From: Actinomycetota bacterium
GTDB taxonomy: Bacteria > Actinomycetota > Acidimicrobiia > Spongiisociales > UBA11373
NCBI GenBank assembly: GCA_003486285.1
Contig: DNGH01000317.1
Location: 1-7,621 of the forward strand
Length of the DNA stretch: 7,621 nucleotides
Direction: 5' to 3'
Shown here: piece by piece, positions 1 through 5,660 of the stretch
Numbering within the stretch: the stretch's first letter is position 1
Layout: every line of letters begins with the position of its first letter
The notes under the pieces: model-generated
What the model was told of the DNA's origin: nothing
Seen by the model: the letters and a program-made list of their open reading frames with translations, nothing else
The model's database searches: none
Position numbers and translations under genes: made by a program

Positions 1-462
1 CGCCGTCACGGCAATCTCGGCCTCGCCCTCCAGGCCTATCTGCGCTGCACCCCCGACGATCTCGCCGCGATCGCCCCGCTCGGGGGACACATTCGCTTGT
101 GCAAGGGCGCCTACGACGAGGATGAGGCGATTGCGTTTCGCAGCCGGGACGAGGTCGACTCCGCCTTCGATCGCTTGCTCCACACGTTGATGGCCGCCGC
201 GGCGGTCAAGCCGGCGATCGCCACCCACGACGAGAAGCGCATCGTGCTGGCGGAGGAGTTGGGGTTGAAGCGCACCGCGCCGTGGGAGTTCCAGATGCTC
301 TACGGGATTCGGGAGCGCCTGCAACGGGACCTGGTCGCCGCCGGTTACTCCATGCGGATCTACGTCCCCTACGGGGATTCGTGGTACCCCTATCTCACGC
401 GTCGCATGGCAGAGCGGCCCGCCAACGTGTGGTTCTTCGTTCGTGCCCTGTTCGGCCGGTGA
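1..462 (+). CDS. Proline dehydrogenase, C-terminal part (5' end outside window)
   Basis: This is the last 153 residues of a monofunctional FAD-dependent proline dehydrogenase, which oxidises L-proline to pyrroline-5-carboxylate and passes electrons through FAD to membrane quinone. The reading frame is open from base 1 and stops with TGA at 460-462. Family hallmarks seen in order are LALQAYLR near fragment residue 6, the RLCKGAY strand motif (32-38), ATHD (at 74-77), the FQMLYGIRERLQ block (about 97-108), YVPYGDSWYPY, and YLTRRMAERPANVWFF at the end. The paired arginines at fragment residues 134-135, three residues after a tyrosine, correspond to the pair that binds the proline carboxylate in the PutA proline dehydrogenase domain. 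Only the C-terminal part of the barrel is visible. No P5C dehydrogenase domain follows, so it is the stand-alone type. The partner P5C dehydrogenase gene, if linked, must lie upstream. Confidence 0.95.
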   Translation, partial: RRHGNLGLALQAYLRCTPDDLAAIAPLGGHIRLCKGAYDEDEAIAFRSRDEVDSAFDRLLHTLMAAAAVKPAIATHDEKRIVLAEELGLKRTAPWEFQMLYGIRERLQRDLVAAGYSMRIYVPYGDSWYPYLTRRMAERPANVWFFVRALFGR

Positions 463-466
463 CCCT

Positions 467-489
467 AGGCCTCTCCGGGAGGGCGGCCT
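467..489 (+). terminator. Imperfect hairpin after proline dehydrogenase, possible weak terminator
   Basis: AGGCC (467-471) can pair with GGCCT (485-489) around a CTC/GAG inner stem, five bases after the stop codon of the proline dehydrogenase gene. There is no T-run and the stem needs a bulge, so this would be a weak or non-canonical terminator. It abuts the -10 box of the next gene and may be chance in GC-rich DNA. Confidence 0.2.
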
Positions 490-490
490 C

Positions 491-496
491 TAGAGT
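491..496 (+). promoter_or_regulatory. -10 box TAGAGT for the TPM-like gene, leaderless arrangement
   Basis: TAGAGT fits the actinobacterial sigma-70 -10 consensus TANNNT. It ends seven bases before the GTG at 504, the distance expected between a -10 box and the transcription start. The mRNA would therefore begin at or very near the start codon and carry no Shine-Dalgarno sequence. No convincing -35 box is visible. The same box and spacing recur upstream of the gene at 4102. Confidence 0.55.
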
Positions 497-503
497 GGCG
501 CCG

Positions 504-1826
504 GTGAGACGCGCCACCACTACTTTCGCCCTGTCCGCTCTGCTCCTCGTGCTCGCCGTTCCGGCCCTCGCCGGGGCGGATGTCGATGCCGTCGCCGACG
601 AGGTGGCGCGCGACGGCCTCTACGTCGAGCCCGGCCTGAGTGCGGATACGAGCGCACTGAATGCCTCGATCGTGCGCGCCGGCAACGCGGGTGTGCGGCT
701 GATGGTCGTGCTCCTCGACGCCGATCCCGCGGGTGGGGCGGTGACCTTCGCGGACGCCGTGCTCGACAGGGTTCCTGATGGAACCGTTCTGGTGCTCTCC
801 GCCACGGGCGAGGGGATCACCTCGACCGAGTTCGATGAGACCCTGCTCGACGAGGCTCTCGCCAGCGGCTCCGTCGCCGCCTCGCGGGCCCCCAGCGGCC
901 AAGGCGACGAGGCCTATGTGTCCGCGGTGGTGGACGTCCTGACCGGGACGACGTCGCCGACGACCGGAGGTTCCGGGGGGAGTTCCGGGAGCAGCTCGGG
1001 CTTCGTCTGGCTCCTCGTGATCGTCGGCGGCATGGTGCTCATCGTGTGGTGGGCCGTGCACAGGGGGAAGAAGTCCGCCCTGGTCTCGTCGCAGAAGGCG
1101 ATCGCCGAAGCCAAGGCAGAGATCCGGTCGCAACTCGATGCGATGGCGAACACGATCCTCGAGATCACCGACATCGTCAACGCCACTCCTGAGTCCCAGG
1201 ACGACAGCTACCTGCGCCAGGCCAGTGCTACCTACACCGAGGCCGACGATGCCTACGCCGCGGCTTCCGATCCGCGCGCCCTGGAGGCTCTGAGCGATCG
1301 TCTCGATGAGGCCCGCTGGCAGCTCGATGCCGCTGCCGCCATCGCCCACGGCAAGCCGGTGCCACCGGCGCCGGTCAAGGAGCAGCGCTACGTCTGCTTC
1401 TTCGATCCGACGCATCCCAATGCCACCGAGACCGCCCAGATCACCACTCCAGCCGGCACACAGACGGTGCGAGTGTGCGCCGCCGATGCGGAGAAGCTGC
1501 GCCGGGGCACCCAACCCCAACCCCGGATGATCGATGTCGCAGGACGCCGGGTGCCGGCACCGATGGCGCCGCGTTCCTACGGTGGCGGCGGGTTCGACTG
1601 GCTCGACGTGTTCACGATCCTCGGCGGTGGTGGAGGCGGCGGGCAGTCGTACGACTGGGGTGGATCGCGTGCCAGCACCCGCTCGCGGGGCACCTGGTCG
1701 GTCGGGCGATCGTCCTCGACGTCGCGGCGCTCCACCTCGTCACGGTCATCGAGTTCCAGGAGCCGTTCCTCGAGCAGCAGCAGTTCCCGGTCGCGTTCCG
1801 GGGCCACTCGCAGCCGCAAACGCTGA
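504..1826 (+). CDS. Single-pass membrane protein with TPM-like domain and Ser/Arg-rich tail
   Basis: 440 residues from GTG 504; an in-frame GTG at 495 is possible, but 504 sits best behind the -10 box and starts the signal peptide cleanly. Visible parts in order: signal peptide (1-23, RR then a hydrophobic core, ending ALA); an extracytoplasmic alpha/beta region (about 25-150) resembling TPM-type domains (GLYVEPG, VRLMVVLLDAD, GTVLVLSATG); a Gly/Ser/Thr linker; one transmembrane helix (167-187); a cytoplasmic helical region (about 190-285); a small module with C298 in YVCFFDPTHP and C325 in VRVCAADA, possibly metal-binding or disulfide-prone; a Gly-rich stretch (about 361-388); and a tail (389-440) with 25 Ser, 14 Arg and 1 Lys. 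It lies 58 bases before a pspA-family gene, so a role in envelope stress as PspA partner or anchor is plausible. That role, and the TPM assignment, are inference; the exact family is not recognised with certainty. Confidence 0.75.
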   Translation: MRRATTTFALSALLLVLAVPALAGADVDAVADEVARDGLYVEPGLSADTSALNASIVRAGNAGVRLMVVLLDADPAGGAVTFADAVLDRVPDGTVLVLSATGEGITSTEFDETLLDEALASGSVAASRAPSGQGDEAYVSAVVDVLTGTTSPTTGGSGGSSGSSSGFVWLLVIVGGMVLIVWWAVHRGKKSALVSSQKAIAEAKAEIRSQLDAMANTILEITDIVNATPESQDDSYLRQASATYTEADDAYAAASDPRALEALSDRLDEARWQLDAAAAIAHGKPVPPAPVKEQRYVCFFDPTHPNATETAQITTPAGTQTVRVCAADAEKLRRGTQPQPRMIDVAGRRVPAPMAPRSYGGGGFDWLDVFTILGGGGGGGQSYDWGGSRASTRSRGTWSVGRSSSTSRRSTSSRSSSSRSRSSSSSSSRSRSGATRSRKR

Positions 1827-1848
1827 CGCCGACCTCCGCCGCGTTCCC

Positions 1849-1854
1849 TACACT
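1849..1854 (+). promoter_or_regulatory. Possible -10 box TACACT upstream of pspA-like gene
   Basis: TACACT matches the TANNNT -10 pattern and lies 30 bases before the pspA-like start codon. It would give a leader of about 24 bases that includes the AGGAGAGG ribosome binding site. No clear -35 box is present, so the gene could depend on an alternative sigma factor or activator, or be co-transcribed from the promoter at 491. Confidence 0.35.
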
Positions 1855-1872
1855 CAATAGTCCGCCCACCGC

Positions 1873-1880
1873 AGGAGAGG
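1873..1880 (+). promoter_or_regulatory. Strong ribosome binding site AGGAGAGG
   Basis: The purine-rich AGGAGAGG ends four bases before ATG 1885 and fixes the start of the pspA-like gene. It contrasts with the genes at 504 and 4102, which have no Shine-Dalgarno sequence. Confidence 0.7.
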
Positions 1881-1884
1881 ATTC

Positions 1885-2601
1885 ATGCTCAAGCGCTTCT
1901 GGAACTACCTCAAGACGCTCTTTCGGGTGAAGACCGAGGCGGCGATGGATCCGGAGATCGAGATCGAGCAGGCCATTTCGGAGGCCCGCAAGCGCGATCA
2001 GGAGCTTCGCAACCAAGCCGCCAAGGTGGTCGCCCATCGCACCCAGCTGGAGAGCAAGATCGAGCGCGCCGCCGACGACGCCGGCGAGGCCCGCGAGCTC
2101 GCCAAGCAGGCCCTGCTCAAGGCCCAGGAGTCGACCAGCCAGGGCGACACCGCAGCGGCCGCCAAGTGGAACGGGGCTGCGACCAGCCTGGCGATGCGGC
2201 TGCAGGCTGCGGAGAACAACCTGAACTCGCTGAAGAGCCAGTTCACCTCTGCAGTTGCCCAGGCGGATGACGCCAAGAAGGCGGTTCAGCAGAACGCCAT
2301 GCGTCTCCAGGAGCTCGCCGCCAAGCGGATGGAGCTGGTCGGTTCGCTGCAGCAGGCGAAGATGCAGGAGTCGGTCAACAAGGCGGTCGAGGCGATCTCG
2401 GTGACCATCGGCGACGACGCGGTCAGCCTGGAGAAGGTCGAGGAGAAGATCGAGGCGCGCAAGGCCCATGCGATGGCCAAGGCCGAACTACGGGAGGCGA
2501 CGCCGGCGGGCGCCGAGATGGAGCTGCGCGAAGCAGTGTCGGTGGCGCAGGCAGACGCCAAGCTCGACGAGCTGCGCAAGGAGTTGGGCATCACCGGCTG
2601 A
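1885..2601 (+). CDS. pspA: PspA/IM30-family phage shock protein
   Basis: 238 residues, close to the usual 220-240 of PspA/IM30/Vipp1 proteins, which bind stressed inner-membrane surfaces, oligomerise (ESCRT-III-like fold) and preserve membrane integrity. The N-terminus (1-16, MLKRFWNYLKTLFRVK) reads as a basic amphipathic helix able to insert into anionic membrane. Next comes the family signature region with a DPEIEIEQAI segment (about 22-31). Long alternating charged and Ala/Leu-rich helices, predicted as coiled coil, run through about 30-160 and 165-235, with no membrane helix or signal peptide. The start is set by a strong ribosome binding site. The preceding TPM-like membrane protein is the likely functional partner, and a strong terminator ends the unit. 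There is no adjacent pspF, pspB or pspC, and no clgR in the window, so the regulation is not that of the Escherichia coli or mycobacterial operons as far as can be seen. Family call firm; partner inferred. Confidence 0.92.
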   Translation: MLKRFWNYLKTLFRVKTEAAMDPEIEIEQAISEARKRDQELRNQAAKVVAHRTQLESKIERAADDAGEARELAKQALLKAQESTSQGDTAAAAKWNGAATSLAMRLQAAENNLNSLKSQFTSAVAQADDAKKAVQQNAMRLQELAAKRMELVGSLQQAKMQESVNKAVEAISVTIGDDAVSLEKVEEKIEARKAHAMAKAELREATPAGAEMELREAVSVAQADAKLDELRKELGITG

Positions 2602-2620
2602 CACCGGTCGCATTCGGATT

Positions 2621-2656
2621 CCGGTGGGCCGCCCTCGGGGCGGCCCACCGGCTTTT
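2621..2656 (+). terminator. Strong rho-independent terminator after pspA-like gene
   Basis: A perfect 13-bp stem, CCGGTGGGCCGCC (2621-2633) with GGCGGCCCACCGG (2639-2651), closes a five-base loop and is followed by C and TTTT (2653-2656). It lies 20 bases after the pspA-like stop codon and separates that unit from the lipoprotein gene. The short T-run is usual for GC-rich actinobacteria. Confidence 0.88.
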
Positions 2657-2698
2657 CCGGGCGTGACCTATGCCTCTGGTGACCGGCTCTCCACGGCG

Positions 2699-2704
2699 TA
2701 CCGT
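2699..2704 (+). promoter_or_regulatory. Possible -10 box TACCGT for lipoprotein gene
   Basis: TACCGT fits TANNNT and lies 31 bases before ATG 2736, downstream of the terminator, so a promoter is needed about here. A weak -35 candidate, TGGTGA, lies at 2677-2682 with 16-base spacing. The call rests on position as much as on sequence. Confidence 0.35.
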
Positions 2705-2735
2705 GTGGTGGGGCCTTCGCGAAACGGGAGGGCTC

Positions 2736-3257
2736 ATGCAACGAACGCGCCTGCTGGTCGCCCTGGTCGTCGTGGCCGCATCCGGGCTGGCAGCCTGTGG
2801 GGCCGGTGGCAGCACTGCCACCACGGTTGCGCCGCTCTACACGCTGCGGCGCGACGGTGCTCCCGGCCACTGCCTCCTCGGCGGTGACGGGGTGTACACC
2901 CGGGTCGAGTGCGAGTCGGCGCACACCGTCGAGGTGATCGCGACGCTCGACTATCCCGACGATGCGGTCTACCCGGGGGGCGGAGCCGGGCTGCCCCTGC
3001 GGTTCTTCGAGGACTGTGACGCCGGGTTCACCTCATACGTGGGGGTGGCGCCGGATCGGTCGCCCGTGCCCACGTGTGAGTTGCGGTCCGTGCCCATCAT
3101 CCCCTCCGTCGAGGTGTGGAACGACGGCGATCGGCATGTGGTGTGCACCGTCCGTGGGGACCGCCCCTGGTCGGGCTCCTTGCGCAACCATGGCGGGCTC
3201 ATCCTTCCGGGTCTTCCCGATACGGATGTGGCGTCGGGAGCGACTCCGGCCTGCTGA
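2736..3257 (+). CDS. Septum_form-family lipoprotein
   Basis: 173 residues from ATG 2736, preceded by a GGGAGGG ribosome binding site at 2726-2732. The in-frame ATG at 2670 would put 22 non-hydrophobic residues before the signal peptide and is rejected. Residues 1-20 form a lipoprotein signal peptide with a lipobox (LAAC), so C21 should be lipidated and the protein anchored on the outer face of the membrane. The mature part has cysteines at 46, 59, 94, 114, 137 and 173. It carries the arrangement of the Septum_form family (Pfam PF13845): GHC, VECESAHTVEV, YPG, EDCDAGFTSYVG, then VEVWNDGDRHVVC and WSGSLRN. Proteins of this kind are common in actinobacteria; the septation role is by family name and poorly tested. 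The even number of mature-domain cysteines suggests disulfides. It stands alone between a terminator and a convergent gene, so it is probably monocistronic. Confidence 0.8.
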   Translation: MQRTRLLVALVVVAASGLAACGAGGSTATTVAPLYTLRRDGAPGHCLLGGDGVYTRVECESAHTVEVIATLDYPDDAVYPGGGAGLPLRFFEDCDAGFTSYVGVAPDRSPVPTCELRSVPIIPSVEVWNDGDRHVVCTVRGDRPWSGSLRNHGGLILPGLPDTDVASGATPAC

Positions 3258-3277
3258 GCGCTGCCGCCCTTCTCAGC
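3253..3277. terminator. Short inverted repeat over the two convergent stop codons
   Basis: GCTGAG (3253-3258) and CTCAGC (3272-3277) are inverted copies flanking 13 bases, and each arm contains the stop codon of one of the convergent genes. It could act as a small bidirectional terminator or transcription-collision site, but the 6-bp stem is short and there is no T-run. Otherwise only 15 bases separate the genes. Confidence 0.25.
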
Positions 3278-4010
3278 GTGGCCGCGGTCTTCGCAGGCGC
3301 AGCCCGATGCCCCAGCGGGTGACGAGAGACATTGCTTCGATGACGATGCCGAGTCCCAGCTTGGAGGATCCGGCGCGGCGCTCGGTGAAGGTGATCGGAA
3401 CCTCGACCACGGCAAGGCCGGCTTCATGGGCACGCCTGACGAGTTCGATCTGAAAGCAATAGCCGTTGGCCCGGCACGATCCGGGATCCAGAGCCACCAA
3501 AGCCGGGGCGCGGTACGCGCGAAAGCCCGAAGTGATGTCGCGGTGGGGGAGTCGTAGGGCGAAGCGGGCATAGCGGTTTCCCCACCGCGAGAGGATCCGG
3601 CGCCGGCGTGACCAGTTGACGATCCGGCCCCCGGGGACGAGGCGACTGCCGAGCACCATGTCGGCGCCGGCCGCCGCCGCTCCGACCAGGTCCGGCAACT
3701 GCGCCGGGTCGTGCGACAGGTCTGCATCCATCTCACACACGATCTCCGCTCCAGCGGCCACGGCTGCGGCGAAACCGGCGGCATATGCCGGACCGAGGCC
3801 TTGCTTGGAAGGACGATGCAGCACCGCGATCCTGGGATGCTCCCGGCTCAGTCCCGCGGCGAGGTCCCCGGTGCCATCGGGTGAAGCGTCGTCCACCACG
3901 AGCAGGCGATAGCCGTGGGCGATCACCCCGAGCGCGGCCTCACGCAACGTGGCCGCCTCGTTGTAGGTGGGCATCACCACCGTCACTGTGGAGGGCATGG
4001 GAACTGTCAT
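3273..4010 (-). CDS. Polyprenol-phosphate-mannose synthase (GT2 family)
   Basis: 245 residues from ATG 4010. ATG 3998 (241 residues) is equally possible, and the longer GTG 4061 start is disfavoured because the extra residues precede the conserved fold without similarity to it. This is a cytosolic GT-A glycosyltransferase that moves mannose from GDP-mannose to polyprenyl phosphate, making the lipid donor for outer-face mannosylation. Motifs in order: VVMPTYNEA near the start, the VVDDASPDGT nucleotide-binding strand, KQGLGPAYAAGF, the DADLSHDP metal-binding block (DXD type), GSRLVPGG, then RDITSGFRAYR, GYCFQIELVRRA and VVEVPITFTERRAGSSKL. All are typical of DPM1/Ppm1. There is no membrane segment and no fused apolipoprotein N-acyltransferase domain, unlike mycobacterial Ppm1, so it is the stand-alone form. 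Dolichyl-type glucosyl donor synthases are a less likely reading. It diverges from the DUF2079 gene and converges on the lipoprotein gene. Confidence 0.88.
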   Translation of the reverse strand: MTVPMPSTVTVVMPTYNEAATLREAALGVIAHGYRLLVVDDASPDGTGDLAAGLSREHPRIAVLHRPSKQGLGPAYAAGFAAAVAAGAEIVCEMDADLSHDPAQLPDLVGAAAAGADMVLGSRLVPGGRIVNWSRRRRILSRWGNRYARFALRLPHRDITSGFRAYRAPALVALDPGSCRANGYCFQIELVRRAHEAGLAVVEVPITFTERRAGSSKLGLGIVIEAMSLVTRWGIGLRLRRPRPR

Positions 4011-4101
4011 GACGAGGCCATCGCGGATCCCCGCGATGCCGGGACCACCCTGGAGATGCACGGTGTCGGGAGGTTCAATTCGGTGTACCTAGAGTCCGCC
4101 C
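4011..4101. promoter_or_regulatory. Divergent intergenic promoter region
   Basis: These 91 bases separate the mannosyl-lipid synthase (leftward) from the DUF2079 gene (rightward), so both promoters must lie here or overlap the synthase 5' end. Only the rightward -10 box is clear. For the leftward gene, no convincing -10 box or Shine-Dalgarno sequence is visible before 4010 or 3998. Confidence 0.5.
4090..4095 (+). promoter_or_regulatory. -10 box TAGAGT for the DUF2079 gene, leaderless arrangement
   Basis: TAGAGT ends six bases before ATG 4102, so transcription should begin at the start codon. No Shine-Dalgarno sequence lies between them, which supports a leaderless mRNA and also the choice of ATG 4102. 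No clear -35 box is seen. Confidence 0.6.
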
Positions 4102-5586
4102 ATGCGGATTGCCCAGGCCATGGAAGCGCTGCCGCAGGTCCCCGCCCGCATCGGGCGCTGGGCGTGGCGCCGCGTCAGAGGCCTCAACCGCTGGCAGTGG
4201 CTGCTGATCGTGGCCATCACCTGGTATGTGTGGCACTTCACCTACACCTCACTCCGGGTCCACTACGGGATGGGCTCCAGCGCCTACGACTTCGGCCTGT
4301 ACGACCAGGGCGTGTGGCTCATGTCGCGGTTCAAGGCACCCTTCGTGACACTAATGGGGCGGAACCTGTTCGCGGACCACGGGTCGCTGATCCTGTTCTT
4401 CGTGGTTCCGCTCTACTGGGTGGTGCCGGGAGCCGGAACCCTCTTCTTCCTGCAGTCGGTCGGATTGGCCGGCGGGGCGATCCCGGTGTATCTGCTGGCC
4501 AAGCGACGCATGGGCAGCGAGCCGATCGCGGCCCTGCTCGGCATCCTCTTCCTCCTGCACCCGGCTCTGAGTTGGACGAACCTCGAGGAATTCCACCCCG
4601 ACGCGTTCCTGCCGCTGCTCGTCGGGTTCGCCATCTACTTCGCCATCGAGGCCCGATGGCGTCCCTTCGTGATCTTTGCCGTGCTGTCCCTGCTGGTCAA
4701 GGAAGACGTCATGCTGGTGATGGCCCCGCTCGGAGTGTGGATCGCCCTGCGTCGGGACCGGACCATCGGCGTCGTCACCGTGATCTTCTCGATGGCGTTC
4801 TTCTTCTTCGACACGACCATGCTTCAGCAACTCTCCGGGAAGGCTTTTCCCAACTCGTGGCGGGTGCCCTTCGGTGGCCCCGAGGGCCTCATCGCGGAGG
4901 CGATCACGCGGCCGGGGAACGTCCTCACCTATCTCCTGGCGGAGGGCAGGCCGTGGTACCTGTGGCAACTGACGTTCCCGTTCGTGTGGCTCTTCCTGCG
5001 CAGTCCCGACATCGCCGCGATCTCGGCGGTGGTCGTGATCTCGAACGTGGTCAGCAACTACGGGTACCAGCACCAGATCCAGTACCACTACACGGTCGTG
5101 GCGCTTCCCGCTCTCGCCCTGGCGACGGTGTGGGGCATATCACGATTGTCGAGCGAGTGGCGCAAGAGGGCACTCATCGCCATCACGATCGCGACGGTCT
5201 GGTCTGCCTACCTGTGGGCCGATCTTCCCCACGGGCGCAGCGAGGGTCCCCGGTGGACTCCATCGCATCCGGTCGCCATGGAGGCCCAGGAACTGATCGA
5301 CCTGGTGCCGCCCGATGCAGTGGTGTCGGCCCACTACGCCATCACCGCGCACCTCACCCGGCGGGAGCAGATCTACATGTTCCCCAACCCCTTCGCCACG
5401 AGCATGTACGGCACCCACGCCACCCTCTTCCCCGAGGGACGGCGCCTGCCCGAGGCCGATGAGGTGGAGTACGTGTTCATCCAGCCGCTGTTGCCGGACA
5501 ACTTCGTCGAGGTCTGGCTGCGCGAGCAGGGTGCCTTCGAGCTCTATGCCCAGAACAACAGCTGGCAGCTGTGGAAGCGACGCTAG
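4102..5586 (+). CDS. DUF2079 multi-pass membrane protein, GT-C-like
   Basis: 494 residues, largely hydrophobic. After a basic, Arg-rich cytoplasmic start (1-30), the first membrane helix spans about 31-49. It is followed by a DUF2079 (Pfam PF09852) signature, AYDFGLYDQGVW (61-72), whose D63 and D68 lie on the external loop where GT-C enzymes carry a catalytic acid. Further family landmarks are ADHGS, NLEEFHPDAF (E162, E163, H165, D167) and LLVKED (197-202). Around eight to ten membrane helices follow, up to about residue 370; the last 120 residues form a soluble, probably external domain (VVSAHYAITAHLTRR, YVFIQPLLPDNF). DUF2079 proteins have no settled function but resemble GT-C glycosyltransferases that use lipid-linked sugars. 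The divergent mannosyl-lipid synthase suggests polyprenyl-phosphate-mannose as donor; that is inference. No Shine-Dalgarno sequence; the start is fixed by the leaderless promoter. Confidence 0.85.
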   Translation: MRIAQAMEALPQVPARIGRWAWRRVRGLNRWQWLLIVAITWYVWHFTYTSLRVHYGMGSSAYDFGLYDQGVWLMSRFKAPFVTLMGRNLFADHGSLILFFVVPLYWVVPGAGTLFFLQSVGLAGGAIPVYLLAKRRMGSEPIAALLGILFLLHPALSWTNLEEFHPDAFLPLLVGFAIYFAIEARWRPFVIFAVLSLLVKEDVMLVMAPLGVWIALRRDRTIGVVTVIFSMAFFFFDTTMLQQLSGKAFPNSWRVPFGGPEGLIAEAITRPGNVLTYLLAEGRPWYLWQLTFPFVWLFLRSPDIAAISAVVVISNVVSNYGYQHQIQYHYTVVALPALALATVWGISRLSSEWRKRALIAITIATVWSAYLWADLPHGRSEGPRWTPSHPVAMEAQELIDLVPPDAVVSAHYAITAHLTRREQIYMFPNPFATSMYGTHATLFPEGRRLPEADEVEYVFIQPLLPDNFVEVWLREQGAFELYAQNNSWQLWKRR

Positions 5587-5627
5587 AAGGCCGCTGGCAC
5601 CGCTCCGACTCGTGTCCGCGGCGCCCG

Positions 5628-5633
5628 TAGACT
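5628..5633 (+). promoter_or_regulatory. -10 box TAGACT for the EtfD-like gene
   Basis: TAGACT fits the -10 pattern and lies 27 bases before ATG 5661. With a start about seven bases downstream, the leader would be roughly 20 bases and would include the GGGGGAAG ribosome binding site. It gives the EtfD-like gene its own promoter after the DUF2079 gene. The -35 region is not recognisable. Confidence 0.5.
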
Positions 5634-5643
5634 GACCCGAGTC

Positions 5644-5660
5644 CGATCGGGGGAAGATCG
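5644..5660 (+). promoter_or_regulatory. Ribosome binding site in the loop of a small inverted repeat
   Basis: CGATC (5644-5648) and GATCG (5656-5660) are perfect inverted copies flanking GGGGGAA, and the right arm touches ATG 5661. The purine-rich loop is the Shine-Dalgarno sequence and supports this start. A 5-bp stem is weak, so regulation by it is only a possibility. Confidence 0.4.

Noticed and set aside
282..503. Longer N-terminus for the TPM-like protein from ATG 282
   Set aside because: It would overlap proline dehydrogenase by 181 bases and bury the signal peptide behind 74 Arg-rich residues; the promoter box at 491 supports GTG 504.
465..1520. A 351-codon open frame on the minus strand
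   Set aside because: It is antisense to the TPM-like gene, has low-complexity Gly/Arg/His composition, no signal or domain, and no upstream ribosome binding site.
1621..1823. Possible DNA repeat array in the Gly- and Ser-rich coding region
   Set aside because: Codons vary from unit to unit and no fixed period is seen; the low complexity is in the protein, not a tandem DNA repeat.
1612..2469. A 285-codon minus-strand frame over pspA
   Set aside because: The Leu/Arg/Asp-rich product is the antisense reading of the coiled-coil gene and has no independent support.
3915..5462. A 515-codon plus-strand frame overlapping the DUF2079 gene
   Set aside because: Its product is Arg/Pro/His-rich with no recognisable domain, while the overlapping frame from 4102 has membrane helices and DUF2079 motifs; it also starts inside the opposite-strand synthase gene.
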